This document shows, one piece after another, positions 7,948-13,785 of a stretch of 16,040 bases of DNA; the stretch's first letter is position 1; each line of letters opens with the position of its first letter. Source of the stretch: UBA1731 sp045595285 (lineage in GTDB: Bacteria > Verrucomicrobiota > Kiritimatiellia > RFP12 > UBA1067); contig JAZOAC010000124.1 in assembly GCA_045595285.1 (NCBI GenBank), forward strand, positions 1 to 16,040, in the 5' to 3' direction. A program made the position numbers and the translations under genes. Under the pieces are notes generated by a model. The model searched no databases. It saw only the letters and a program-made list of their open reading frames with translations, and had not been told where the DNA came from.

Positions 7948-10548
7948 ATGAGGCAAGAGCGTATGATTTGTGGATTAATTGCGATATCCCTGATGACTTT
8001 GCGGAAAGCAGTCCGGAGATTTGTTACAATTCAAAGAAAGCAACGTTTTATGAAACTCAATCTGATCGTCATAGGTTGCGCCTGTTTGGAGCTTGTGGGG
8101 AGCTTGTGGGGACAGACCCTGTTTGCGATGCAGCTTTGGGAGTTCCAGCGGCGTGGCGCCCCGTTGTTTGCATTCTGGACAGCAGGAGAGTGGACAAACG
8201 CCAGCGGTAAATGGCGCATGGCGTACAAGCGTCCTGGCGACAGCATGGAGAAACGCCCCATCGTTTTTCGTTGGCCGGGAAAACCCCTTAAGGAACCGGT
8301 CTGGGTTGACCTTCTGACCGGCAAAGTTTACGCTTTCCCGCGAGACCGCATGATTTCCTGCACGGACGGCCTTGTGTTCACCGATGTTCCTGTGTATGAT
8401 TCTCCGTGCCTTATTACAGAGCGAACGGCAATCGATATCGTTCCTGCGGCTGGTGATGATAAATGTTGCCGCGATTTGACGAGGTATGTGCTGCCGCTGA
8501 TGGGGTCTGACAGTTCGTTTGAATTCTCGACCGGCAATACGTATCCTGCCGTGGGGCGGCCTAACGGGATGCACTTGTGGACCTTGCAGACCGGCAAGAA
8601 CGGTAGCGGCTGGATTTACGGCTATCGGGATACGCGGATTCGCGGCATTCGGCTGACGCATGCGCCGAGTCCGTGGATTAATGACCATGCGGCATGGAGC
8701 TTCCTGCCGCTTGTGCGGGATGCTGTCGGTGAAGAGGATCGCGCCTCGTGGTTCACGCACAAGGCGGAGATCGTCGAGCCGCAGCGTCTCAAGGTCTATC
8801 TCGCGGACGACGATACGACCGTGGAACTCACAGCGACGGAACGAGCCGCGCTTGCCCGCATTGTTTATCCGGCAACAGAGACGCCGTATTTGGTCGTGGA
8901 CGCATTCGGAAAGGGCAACCGGGTGGACATTGATGCTGCGGCGCGGCGCATCACCGGGAAAAGCGCTTTTTCGTCGTTTGTCCTTGAATTCGACCGCGAA
9001 TTTTCGGTAGCGGGCGGTGACGGAACCAGTCTCGCCCGGATCAAGTTTGCGCCGATGGTGCGCGGCGAAACGGTGACGGTCCGGATGGCGTCGAGTTTCA
9101 TTTCGCAGGAGCAGGCCGTGCGGAATCTCGGCGAATTGGGCGACGGCGACTTCGGGCGGCTTGTCGCAGACGGGAAGGCGGCATGGAACGAGCGATTGGG
9201 GCGCATCGCCGTTGAAGGTTCGATCGACGATATGCGCAAGTTCTATACGTGCCTTTACCGGACGCAACTCTTCCCGCTCGTCTTGCACGAATTCGACGGG
9301 AACGGCGCCGCTGTCCACCGCAATCCTGAGACAGGACGCGTGGAGAAGGGGCTCTACTACGCGGGAACCGGCTTCTGGGATACGTTTAGGGCGCTTTTCC
9401 CGCTTCTCAATTTTGTTTATCCCGACGTGAATGCGAAGATGACGGAGGGGCTTCGAAACTGTTGGCGGGAATGCGGCTGGTTGCCGGAATGGTCGAGCCC
9501 CGGGATACGCAACTGCATGATCGGCAACAATTCCGCAAGCGTCGTCGCCGACGCCTGTCTCACGCCGGGCGTCGTCTCGCGTGAAACGGCGGAGGATCTC
9601 TATCAGGCGTTGCTCCATGGGGCAAACGCGGTGAAGGAAGGGAATGATTCTTGCGGTCGCGCCGGGTGGGAGCCTTACAACCGCCTCGGCTATGTGCCGC
9701 GTGATGTTGGTGTCAGGTATTCCGCTGCGAGAACGTTGGAATATGCCTACAACGACTGGTGTATTGCACGCCTTGGTGCTGCGTTGGGGCGTCCGAAGGA
9801 GGAGGTTGACACGTATTTCAAGCGAAGCGGAAACTGGCGCAACATTTTTAATGCCGACTGCGGACTGATGTGCGGGCGCGCCGCAGACGGTACGTTTGAC
9901 GCCTCGTTCGATCCGTTCGAGTGGGGAACCGATTTCATCGAAGGGTGCAGCTGGCACTATACCTGGAGTGTTTTTCATGATGTCGCCGGGCTTGCGAAAG
10001 CGATGGGCGGCAAGGCTGCGTTCGCAAAGAAACTTGACGAGGTGTTCTTGCTGCCTCCGGTTTTCAGAGGTTATGATGGCCAGACGATACACGAGATGCG
10101 CGAGATGCAGGTAGTCAATTTCGGGCAATACGCCCACGGAAACCAGCCGATCCAACACATGATCTATCTCTACGACTGGACGGACGAGCCGCGGAAGACG
10201 CAGTATTGGGTGCGTGAGGTGATGGACCGGCTCTACAAGGCTGCACCGGACGGCTACTGTGGCGATGAAGACAACGGACAGACGTCCGCGTGGTTCGTCT
10301 GGAGTGCGCTTGGGATGTACCCTGTCTGCCCGGGCTCGGGCGAATACGCACTGGGGACGCCGCTTTTCGAGAAGGCGATAGTCTCTTTTCCCGGCGGGAA
10401 GGAGCTCGTCGTTTCTGCGCCGGGAGTCTCGGCGACGCGGCGCTATGTGAAGCAAGTGGCATTGGAAGGCAAGGTCGTGCAAGGCAACTTTCTCAAGGCG
10501 TCTGACTTGACCAATGGCGGCGAATTGTCGTTTGTGATGGCGGAGTGA
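7948..10548 (+). CDS. GH92 alpha-mannosidase-type hydrolase with N-terminal extension
   Basis: GH92 enzymes are calcium-dependent exo-alpha-mannosidases. Family motifs are clear (numbered from this 866-residue start): 'DLTRYVLPLMGS' (176-187) opens the GH92 region; 'GTGFWDTFRALFPLL' (473-487); 'EGCSWHYTW' (665-673), containing the family's general-acid Glu; 'HGNQPIQH' (730-737); and 'GDEDNGQTSAW' (772-782), with the catalytic-base Asp pair. The start at 7948 is chosen for its SD, AAAGGAGG (7934-7941), six bases upstream. An in-frame ATG at 7909 is less likely. A second in-frame start at 8050 (residue 35) begins a textbook signal peptide. Residues about 60-165 are not GH92: they resemble the C-terminal beta-sandwich tail of another hydrolase class ('WVDLLTGKVYAFP', 119-131; 'VPVYDSPCLIT', 147-157). 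The gene is the last in the operon and lies 52 bp after the radical-enzyme gene. Confidence 0.88.
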   Translation: MRQERMICGLIAISLMTLRKAVRRFVTIQRKQRFMKLNLIVIGCACLELVGSLWGQTLFAMQLWEFQRRGAPLFAFWTAGEWTNASGKWRMAYKRPGDSMEKRPIVFRWPGKPLKEPVWVDLLTGKVYAFPRDRMISCTDGLVFTDVPVYDSPCLITERTAIDIVPAAGDDKCCRDLTRYVLPLMGSDSSFEFSTGNTYPAVGRPNGMHLWTLQTGKNGSGWIYGYRDTRIRGIRLTHAPSPWINDHAAWSFLPLVRDAVGEEDRASWFTHKAEIVEPQRLKVYLADDDTTVELTATERAALARIVYPATETPYLVVDAFGKGNRVDIDAAARRITGKSAFSSFVLEFDREFSVAGGDGTSLARIKFAPMVRGETVTVRMASSFISQEQAVRNLGELGDGDFGRLVADGKAAWNERLGRIAVEGSIDDMRKFYTCLYRTQLFPLVLHEFDGNGAAVHRNPETGRVEKGLYYAGTGFWDTFRALFPLLNFVYPDVNAKMTEGLRNCWRECGWLPEWSSPGIRNCMIGNNSASVVADACLTPGVVSRETAEDLYQALLHGANAVKEGNDSCGRAGWEPYNRLGYVPRDVGVRYSAARTLEYAYNDWCIARLGAALGRPKEEVDTYFKRSGNWRNIFNADCGLMCGRAADGTFDASFDPFEWGTDFIEGCSWHYTWSVFHDVAGLAKAMGGKAAFAKKLDEVFLLPPVFRGYDGQTIHEMREMQVVNFGQYAHGNQPIQHMIYLYDWTDEPRKTQYWVREVMDRLYKAAPDGYCGDEDNGQTSAWFVWSALGMYPVCPGSGEYALGTPLFEKAIVSFPGGKELVVSAPGVSATRRYVKQVALEGKVVQGNFLKASDLTNGGELSFVMAE
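8088..8109 (+). repeat. 11-bp tandem duplication in the GH92 gene
   Basis: GGAGCTTGTGG occurs twice head to tail (8088-8098, 8099-8109) in the segment coding for the second signal-peptide-like stretch. Because 11 is not a multiple of three, gain or loss of one unit would shift the reading frame. Confidence 0.9.
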
Positions 10549-10573
10549 AATCAAACGTCTGGAACTTGCGGGA

Positions 10574-10651
10574 CCCTTCGGGATGAAATTCCGAAGGGGA
10601 GCAGGTTGATTTTTGAAATAACGATGGGGTGAGGCGTGATCGTGTCACCCC
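10574..10651 (+). other. Two hairpins after the GH92 gene
   Basis: CCCTTCGG (10574-10581) pairs with CCGAAGGG (10591-10598). GGGGTGA (10626-10632) pairs with TCACCCC (10645-10651). Neither is followed directly by a long T-run, so they look like RNA 3'-end stabilisers or weak terminators rather than strong ones. Confidence 0.45.
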
Positions 10652-10754
10652 GTTTGCGTGTCTCTTTGTCGATGGATGCACCGGCTTGACTTCGTCATGT
10701 CCGGAAAAGGAGTTTTTGCACCGGAAAGAAATACATAAAACATGAAGCCATTGG

Positions 10755-10779
10755 CGCGTCGGAAACGGCGCGTTTTTTT
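10755..10779 (+). terminator. Rho-independent terminator, first of three
   Basis: A 7-bp GC-rich stem (10755-10761 with 10766-10772, one G-T pair) is closed by a GAAA tetraloop and followed by seven T's (10773-10779). This is a textbook intrinsic terminator and the probable end of the polysaccharide operon transcript. Confidence 0.85.
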
Positions 10780-10803
10780 GTAGTCTCAAATATATTTCAT
10801 CAG

Positions 10804-10838
10804 CCTTTCGGCATTGCGCCGGAGGGTCTTTTTTTTTT
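10804..10838 (+). terminator. Rho-independent terminator, second of three
   Basis: CCTTTCGGC (10804-10812) pairs with GCCGGAGGG (10818-10826), a 9-bp stem with two G-T pairs, followed by ten T's (10829-10838). It starts 24 bp after the previous T-run. Confidence 0.8.
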
Positions 10839-10869
10839 GCCGTCGGGCCGTTTGGTCCGGCGGCTTTTT
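10839..10869 (+). terminator. Rho-independent terminator, third of three
   Basis: An 11-bp stem (10839-10849 with 10854-10864, two G-T pairs) has a GTTT loop and five T's (10865-10869). It abuts the T-run of the second hairpin. It lies only 64 bp upstream of the next start codon, so it could also be part of that gene's leader. Confidence 0.75.
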
Positions 10870-10933
10870 CATTTCACTTTCCCGTGGCCGGGTGGCTGCG
10901 GGAGTTCAACAAAACCCAAAAAAGGAGCCAGAT

Positions 10934-11395
10934 ATGGCCAACAGAAATACGAATCCCGGCATCGGCAAAAACGCCGATTCCGGAGTTATGCACAACCCCC
11001 AGCCCTCGCGCGCGCGTACGCACGCACGCGTGGTGAGACCTACGGGGATTCTTATTAAAGAATCCCTATTAGACCTACCAGGCGCGCGCGCACGCGTACG
11101 CGAGGAGAGCGCCGATTTCACCGCATGGCGAGTGAAAACCTTTGGCGGCGATTTCGATCCTGTGCGCGAAGCGGTAGAAGATGCCATCGCTGAATTTAGC
11201 GATAGGCAAGCAGCCCGCGACCGTTCTCTCTGGCTCAAGATCGCCAACGAGATTGGCTATGAAGCATTTCGTGATCTGTACTTGGAACAGATTTCGATTA
11301 TGCGCGAATGCAAGCTGCGCAATCCATCCGCCGCCTTCCAAAACCGCCTCAACCGTTACACAAACCATTCTGCAAAGAAGGGCGGTGTGGCATGA
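10934..11395 (+). CDS. Uncharacterised 153-residue protein
   Basis: No family recognised. The start at 10934 is set by AAAAGGAG just upstream, with a 6-nt spacer; the open frame extends to 10814 but that part runs through terminator hairpins. Residues 1-55 are basic and low-complexity (Arg/Asn/Pro-rich), with no membrane segment or signal peptide. Residues 60-150 look like a small helical domain containing 'DPVREAVEDAIAEFSDRQAA' (75-94) and 'LRNPSAAFQNRLNRY' (128-142). The 'NPxAAFxxxLxRY' style occurs at the ends of some DNA-binding or replication-type domains, a weak hint only. Its stop overlaps the next start (ATGA at 11392-11395), so the two genes are translationally coupled. The coding sequence contains an unusual hairpin and alternating CG-rich tracts. 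Confidence 0.6.
   Translation: MANRNTNPGIGKNADSGVMHNPQPSRARTHARVVRPTGILIKESLLDLPGARARVREESADFTAWRVKTFGGDFDPVREAVEDAIAEFSDRQAARDRSLWLKIANEIGYEAFRDLYLEQISIMRECKLRNPSAAFQNRLNRYTNHSAKKGGVA
11007..11102. repeat. Palindrome and alternating CG tracts inside a gene
   Basis: GGGATTCTT (11045-11053) and AAGAATCCC (11058-11066) form a perfect 9-bp stem around ATTA. The hairpin is bracketed by direct repeats of agacctac (11036-11043, 11071-11078). Outside these lie alternating purine-pyrimidine tracts rich in CG/CA (about 11007-11031 and 11082-11101), which are partial inverted copies of each other. Confidence 0.8.
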
Positions 11396-11679
11396 AGGAT
11401 CGCATGACCATGGGCTTTGCCGCCGATGCAGCTGAATCAGCTGCGCTTACGATTGCAGATGGCCGCGCCACCGAGCGCATTGTCGAAGCTTGCGATTGGC
11501 AGGATATCCGGACAAAAGAAAAGAACTGTATCGACAACGCTCTACGCAAACTCAATGCACATGACCGTGCTTTTGCCCGCGCAGTTCTGGGCGGCAAATC
11601 GTGGCGTGATTTGGGTGTTTCCAGACAGGCGTATAGCGTCAGGCTGAAAAAAGTTGAAAAAGTTATTTCAGCCCGATAA
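11392..11679 (+). CDS. Small HTH protein, sigma-70 region 4-like
   Basis: A 95-residue protein. Residues 45-91, especially 'LGGKSWRDLGVSRQAYSVRL' (66-85), resemble the helix-turn-helix of sigma-70 region 4 and related phage regulators ('xGKSWRxLGVSRQAxxxRLKK'). The N-terminal half (1-44) is helical and unassigned. There is no sigma region 2, so it is not a full sigma factor; a small transcription regulator is more likely. It overlaps the upstream gene by 4 bp (ATGA) and must share its transcript. A non-coding, strongly structured region follows immediately, which may hold its targets. Confidence 0.6.
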   Translation: MKDRMTMGFAADAAESAALTIADGRATERIVEACDWQDIRTKEKNCIDNALRKLNAHDRAFARAVLGGKSWRDLGVSRQAYSVRLKKVEKVISAR

Positions 11680-11712
11680 ACAAGGGGTGAAATGCTCATT
11701 CACGGAAGTGCG

Positions 11713-11811
11713 CAGTCGGATTTTTGATTGACGTACCCCCTGTTTTGCCGACTGTTTATGAGGGGGCATGTGATTCCCGCGAGCCGTAAGGTTACTTCGT
11801 CTCCGGGAATC
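11713..11811. repeat. Cluster of inverted repeats after the HTH gene
   Basis: Three stems are visible: CAGTCGG (11713-11719) with CCGACTG (11748-11754); CCCCCT (11736-11741) with AGGGGG (11761-11766), interlocked with the first like a pseudoknot; and GATTCCCG (11772-11779) with CGGGAATC (11804-11811). No credible gene overlaps them. Confidence 0.6.
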
Positions 11812-11839
11812 CGCCCCACGGGTTCGCTCCGCATAGCGC

Positions 11840-11996
11840 TGGGCGAGAGGTGTTTTCGGGTCCCTCCCTACAGGCGGCACTCGTTCGGCTCACCTTCCAG
11901 TGTATGGTCGGCTCGCGATTGCCAAGGCAATCGGCGGCCTCAATCGCCGAAATGCCGTGCCGCCCTTCGGGCGTCCCGCGCAACACCTCTCGCCCA
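11840..11996. repeat. Nested inverted repeat, candidate structured RNA
   Basis: A perfect 15-bp inverted repeat (tGGGCGAGAGGTGTT at 11840-11854, its complement at 11982-11996) closes a 157-nt element. Inside it GGCGGCAC (11873-11880) pairs with GTGCCGCC (11957-11964), and CGATTGCC/GGCAATCG forms a palindrome at 11916-11933. A competing small hairpin (CGCCC/GGGCG, 11961-11973) overlaps one arm. The nesting gives a long stem topped by branches, as in structured RNAs or foldback elements. I do not recognise it as a known family. Long open frames cross it on both strands but have no start signals or domains. Confidence 0.5.
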
Positions 11997-12101
11997 TTAC
12001 AAGCTACGCTCGCTTTGAAGGTGTGCTTGCGCACTTGGAAAGTGGCAGAGGAATGAGCCAATTTGATCTTTGACAACTGAATCGCAAAACAACAACGGCA
12101 G

Positions 12102-12122
12102 GTGCTCCACGACACGGAGCAC
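12102..12122. other. Short perfect hairpin
   Basis: GTGCTCC (12102-12108) and GGAGCAC (12116-12122) form a perfect 7-bp stem with a 7-nt loop. A TTGACA at 12070-12075 lies upstream but I see no matching -10. Confidence 0.5.
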
Positions 12123-12138
12123 ACAAACCCATTTCGTA

Positions 12139-12427
12139 GTGCTTCGCGCTTTGCCGATGGCGAAGTGGGACGTGTGGGACGAGCGAGACGCGTGGGACGA
12201 TGGTTTCTTGAAATTGGCTTTCGGAGCTTCGCGCTAGATTTAACCACATCATCTGCAAGGAGCTTCGCGCAGGATTTAGCGGCACCATCTGCAAGGAGCT
12301 TCGCGCTTTGCCGATAGCGAAGTGGGACGTGTGGGACGCGCGAGACGCGTGGGACGATGGTTTCTTGAAATTTGCTTTCGAAGCTTCGCGCAGGATTTAG
12401 CCACACCATCTGCAAGGAGCTTCGCGC
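12139..12427. repeat. Direct repeat, two 130-bp copies, 157-bp period
   Basis: 12141-12270 and 12298-12427 align without gaps and differ at about 8 positions. Each copy holds two GTGGGACG-type 9-mers in tandem followed by a further CGCGTGGGAC, then the recurring element AGCTTCGCGC. The first copy's left end (12139-12198) is also repeated in inverted orientation at 12600-12661. Confidence 0.9.
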
Positions 12428-12430
12428 ATA

Positions 12431-12526
12431 AATCAGAATCGCAGAATGCAATGCATCCGGCAAGGAGCTTTGCGCAGGAATCAGAATCGCAGAATGCAAT
12501 GCAACCGGCAAGGAGCTTTGCGCATA
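12431..12526. repeat. 48-bp tandem repeat, two copies
   Basis: Units at 12431-12478 and 12479-12526 share 'aatcagaatcgcagaatgca' and end in the recurring 'caaggagctttgcgca' element. That element also marks the preceding 157-bp units at spacings of about 37-48 bp. Because 48 is a multiple of three, an open frame passes through, but it has no other gene-like property. Confidence 0.85.
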
Positions 12527-12599
12527 GAATTCCTCATGAGATGATCGAGGCATCTTTCATGCGCGAAGCTCTCCGGCATTTTCTTCTTGAAAATCAAAT

Positions 12600-12661
12600 G
12601 TCCCACGCGTCCCACGCGTCCCACACGTCCCACCCACAAGCAGAAAGCAAAGCGCGAAGCA
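12600..12661. repeat. Inverted copy of the 12139-12198 arm
   Basis: Read on the minus strand, 12661-12600 reproduces the left arm in order: GTGCTTCGCGCTTTGC (12646-12661), then GTGGGACGTGTGGGAC (12618-12633), then CGCGTGGGAC (12600-12609). Spacers are 12 and 8 nt, against 10 and 8 nt on the left. With 12139-12198 it makes a 523-bp inverted repeat that ends 53 bp before the next gene. Confidence 0.85.
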
Positions 12662-12714
12662 CACCACACCCACCAACCAACAACAACCCACAACCAACAA
12701 GAAAGGAAACAAAA

Positions 12715-12987
12715 ATGAAACTGAAAGTAAACTGGAAAGAGCTGGCGCGCCAGCTTTGGGCGGCGGTTCGCCCCGTCCTCTTGGGCGCGATAGGCGGCGG
12801 CATTGTGAGCTTCGCAAGCGGATGCTCAAGCCTCACGCCAAGCGACAAGACGCAGACGATGGGCGTGTATGCCTTCGGCATTCCCGGCATCGCCGTCATC
12901 ACGCAGTCCCACCAAACCGCCGACAACGTCGGCAGCGACACGAACGCCGCCACGCAGTCGAACCCGGTGGAGGTGAGCGGGAAGTAA
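12715..12987 (+). CDS. Small lipoprotein-like protein
   Basis: A 90-residue protein of no recognised family. A basic/amphipathic start (1-20) precedes a glycine-rich hydrophobic segment 'VLLGAIGGGIVSFA' (21-34) and a lipobox-like 'ASGC' with Cys37. It is therefore probably lipidated and membrane-anchored, with about 53 mature residues rich in Thr/Ser/Asn and containing 'TMGVYAFGIPGIAVI' (48-62). Small lipoproteins of this size occur in phage lysis modules and as host envelope proteins; neither is proven. The start at 12715 is chosen for the SD GAAAGGAAAC. The frame stays open upstream to 12322 only because it crosses tandem repeats. A leader similar to that of the 13291 gene suggests shared expression. 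Confidence 0.65.
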   Translation: MKLKVNWKELARQLWAAVRPVLLGAIGGGIVSFASGCSSLTPSDKTQTMGVYAFGIPGIAVITQSHQTADNVGSDTNAATQSNPVEVSGK

Positions 12988-12997
12988 AGGATAAAGA

Positions 12998-13050
12998 GAT
13001 GAGTGATGAGAGATGAGTGATGAGAGATGAGAGATGAGTGATGGGAGATG
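12998..13050. repeat. Heptamer array GATGAG(T/A), seven copies
   Basis: Seven consecutive 7-bp units of GATGAGT or GATGAGA (the last is GATGGGA) run from 12998 to 13046, with a partial eighth to 13050. The array starts 10 bp after the stop codon of the lipoprotein-like gene and leads directly into a GC-rich palindrome. Confidence 0.95.
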
Positions 13051-13051
13051 C

Positions 13052-13105
13052 CCTCGTTGCCCGTACGGCGGCGAATCGGGCAGCGGGGACGCAGCCCCTC
13101 CCACT
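13052..13105. repeat. GC-rich palindrome, copy 1
   Basis: CCTCGTTGCCCG (13052-13063) pairs with CGGGCAGCGGGG (13077-13088) around a 13-nt loop, counting two G-T pairs. The sequence from 'CCTCGTTG' through 'GCCCCTCCC' closely matches 13850-13902, so this is one of two dispersed copies in the window. Confidence 0.85.
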
Positions 13106-13124
13106 TTGACATGGAAGCAGGAAA

Positions 13125-13200
13125 ATTCCCCTGTATGGGGTAGCGGATTCTCCTGTACTCCCTCGGGGATTCTCCTGTACTCCCTTTCCAGTTCCCCTGA
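13125..13200. repeat. 22-bp direct repeats, iteron-like
   Basis: Units start at 13125, 13147, 13169 and 13191, exactly 22 bp apart. The consensus start is ATTC(C/T)CCTGTACTCCCT; the middle two are near-identical over 17 bp and the outer two are degenerate. The 22-bp period places each copy on nearly the same DNA face, as in protein-binding arrays or replication iterons. It lies about 90 bp upstream of the HU-like gene. Confidence 0.8.
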
Positions 13201-13209
13201 TGGGCTTGC

Positions 13210-13230
13210 GGCGCGTCCGGCGGACGCGCC
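13210..13230. other. Perfect 9-bp palindrome upstream of the HU-like gene
   Basis: GGCGCGTCC (13210-13218) and GGACGCGCC (13222-13230) pair perfectly around GGC. No T-run follows, so it is not a standard terminator. It may be a protein-binding site or leader hairpin. Confidence 0.7.
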
Positions 13231-13290
13231 CTCACATTTCCCTTCCGCATGGTGCGGAGGGGATTAAACAACAAAGAAAGGAAACTACAA

Positions 13291-13734
13291 ATGACAGAAC
13301 CTAGATTCATAACAACCAAGGGTTCGACGTCCCTGACGGACAAACCCTACTACATCGGATTCGTGCAGCACGATTCGGTGATGACGAAAAAGGAGACGTA
13401 CGAGTTCCTCGCGGAAAGGCTCGCGTTCTCCGAAGCGAACATCTGCGCGACGTTCCGCGCTCTTGCGGCCGCGCTCGAAATCAACGCGGCAAAGGGAGTG
13501 ATCACCTTCTTCGACAAGGCGGGCGACAAGCAGGAAACAGTCTTCGGCGTCGGCGACTTCTCCGCTTCGGAGGACGGAAAGCGCATCGAAATCTCCGACG
13601 ACATGCTCGTGGAGCATATGCGCAACGCCTGCTCGGTAGCGATGTCGGAACTCGACACGGAAGCCGACGCAACGGTCAATGTGACTCTTGCCGACGGCAC
13701 CGAACTCACGCGCTCCATCTCCTTCGGAGAGTGA
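13291..13734 (+). CDS. HU-like DNA-binding-domain protein
   Basis: A 147-residue protein. The layout of residues 17-75 resembles the N-terminal domain of the Bacteroidetes-type HU-like DNA-binding family: 'KPYYIGFVQHDSVMTKKE' (18-35), then a helix 'TYEFLAERLAFSEANICAT' (36-54), then 'FRALAAALEINAAKG' (55-69). A short beta-rich segment follows ('VITFFDKAGDKQETVFGVG', 70-88) and the C-terminus is acidic ('SELDTEADATVNV', 122-134). The family assignment is from overall pattern, not a diagnostic motif. It probably binds or bends DNA in the cytoplasm; there is no signal peptide. The SD is AAAGGA with an 8-nt spacer. The 22-bp array and palindrome just upstream are candidate targets or its own control region. 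The nested palindrome follows its stop and separates it from the convergent gene. Confidence 0.55.
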   Translation: MTEPRFITTKGSTSLTDKPYYIGFVQHDSVMTKKETYEFLAERLAFSEANICATFRALAAALEINAAKGVITFFDKAGDKQETVFGVGDFSASEDGKRIEISDDMLVEHMRNACSVAMSELDTEADATVNVTLADGTELTRSISFGE

Positions 13735-13736
13735 GG

Positions 13737-13785
13737 AGTCAGGGGTCAGTAGTTAGTGGTTAGCCGATAGTCGCTAGTCGTTAGT
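13737..13785. repeat. Heptamer array, consensus nGTTAGT
   Basis: Seven 7-bp units follow the stop of the HU-like gene, the best being GGTCAGT, AGTTAGT, GGTTAGC, CGATAGT, CGCTAGT and CGTTAGT (13744-13785). The last unit overlaps the outer end of the large palindrome. Confidence 0.8.

Noticed and set aside
7975..10554. 859-codon open frame antisense to the GH92 gene
   Set aside because: It mirrors the GH92 gene's codon bias (few stops opposite GC-rich codons), has no SD or domain, and GH92 motifs prove the plus strand is coding.
10814..10933. Upstream start for the 153-residue protein
   Set aside because: It would place the coding start inside a terminator stem and T-run; the ATG at 10934 has a strong SD.
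12098..12125. tRNA-like arm (7-bp stem, 7-nt loop)
   Set aside because: No acceptor, D or T arms surround it.
12222..12526. CRISPR array
   Set aside because: The segments between the recurring element are themselves repeated, the spacing is uneven, and no cas genes are present.
11792..12553. 253-codon minus-strand open frame
   Set aside because: It runs through tandem repeats whose 12-, 48- and 157-bp structure produces repetitive peptide; no start signal or domain.
12322..12714. Upstream in-frame extension of the 12715 gene
   Set aside because: The extra 131 codons are translated repeats, while the ATG at 12715 has a good ribosome-binding site and begins a lipoprotein-type signal.
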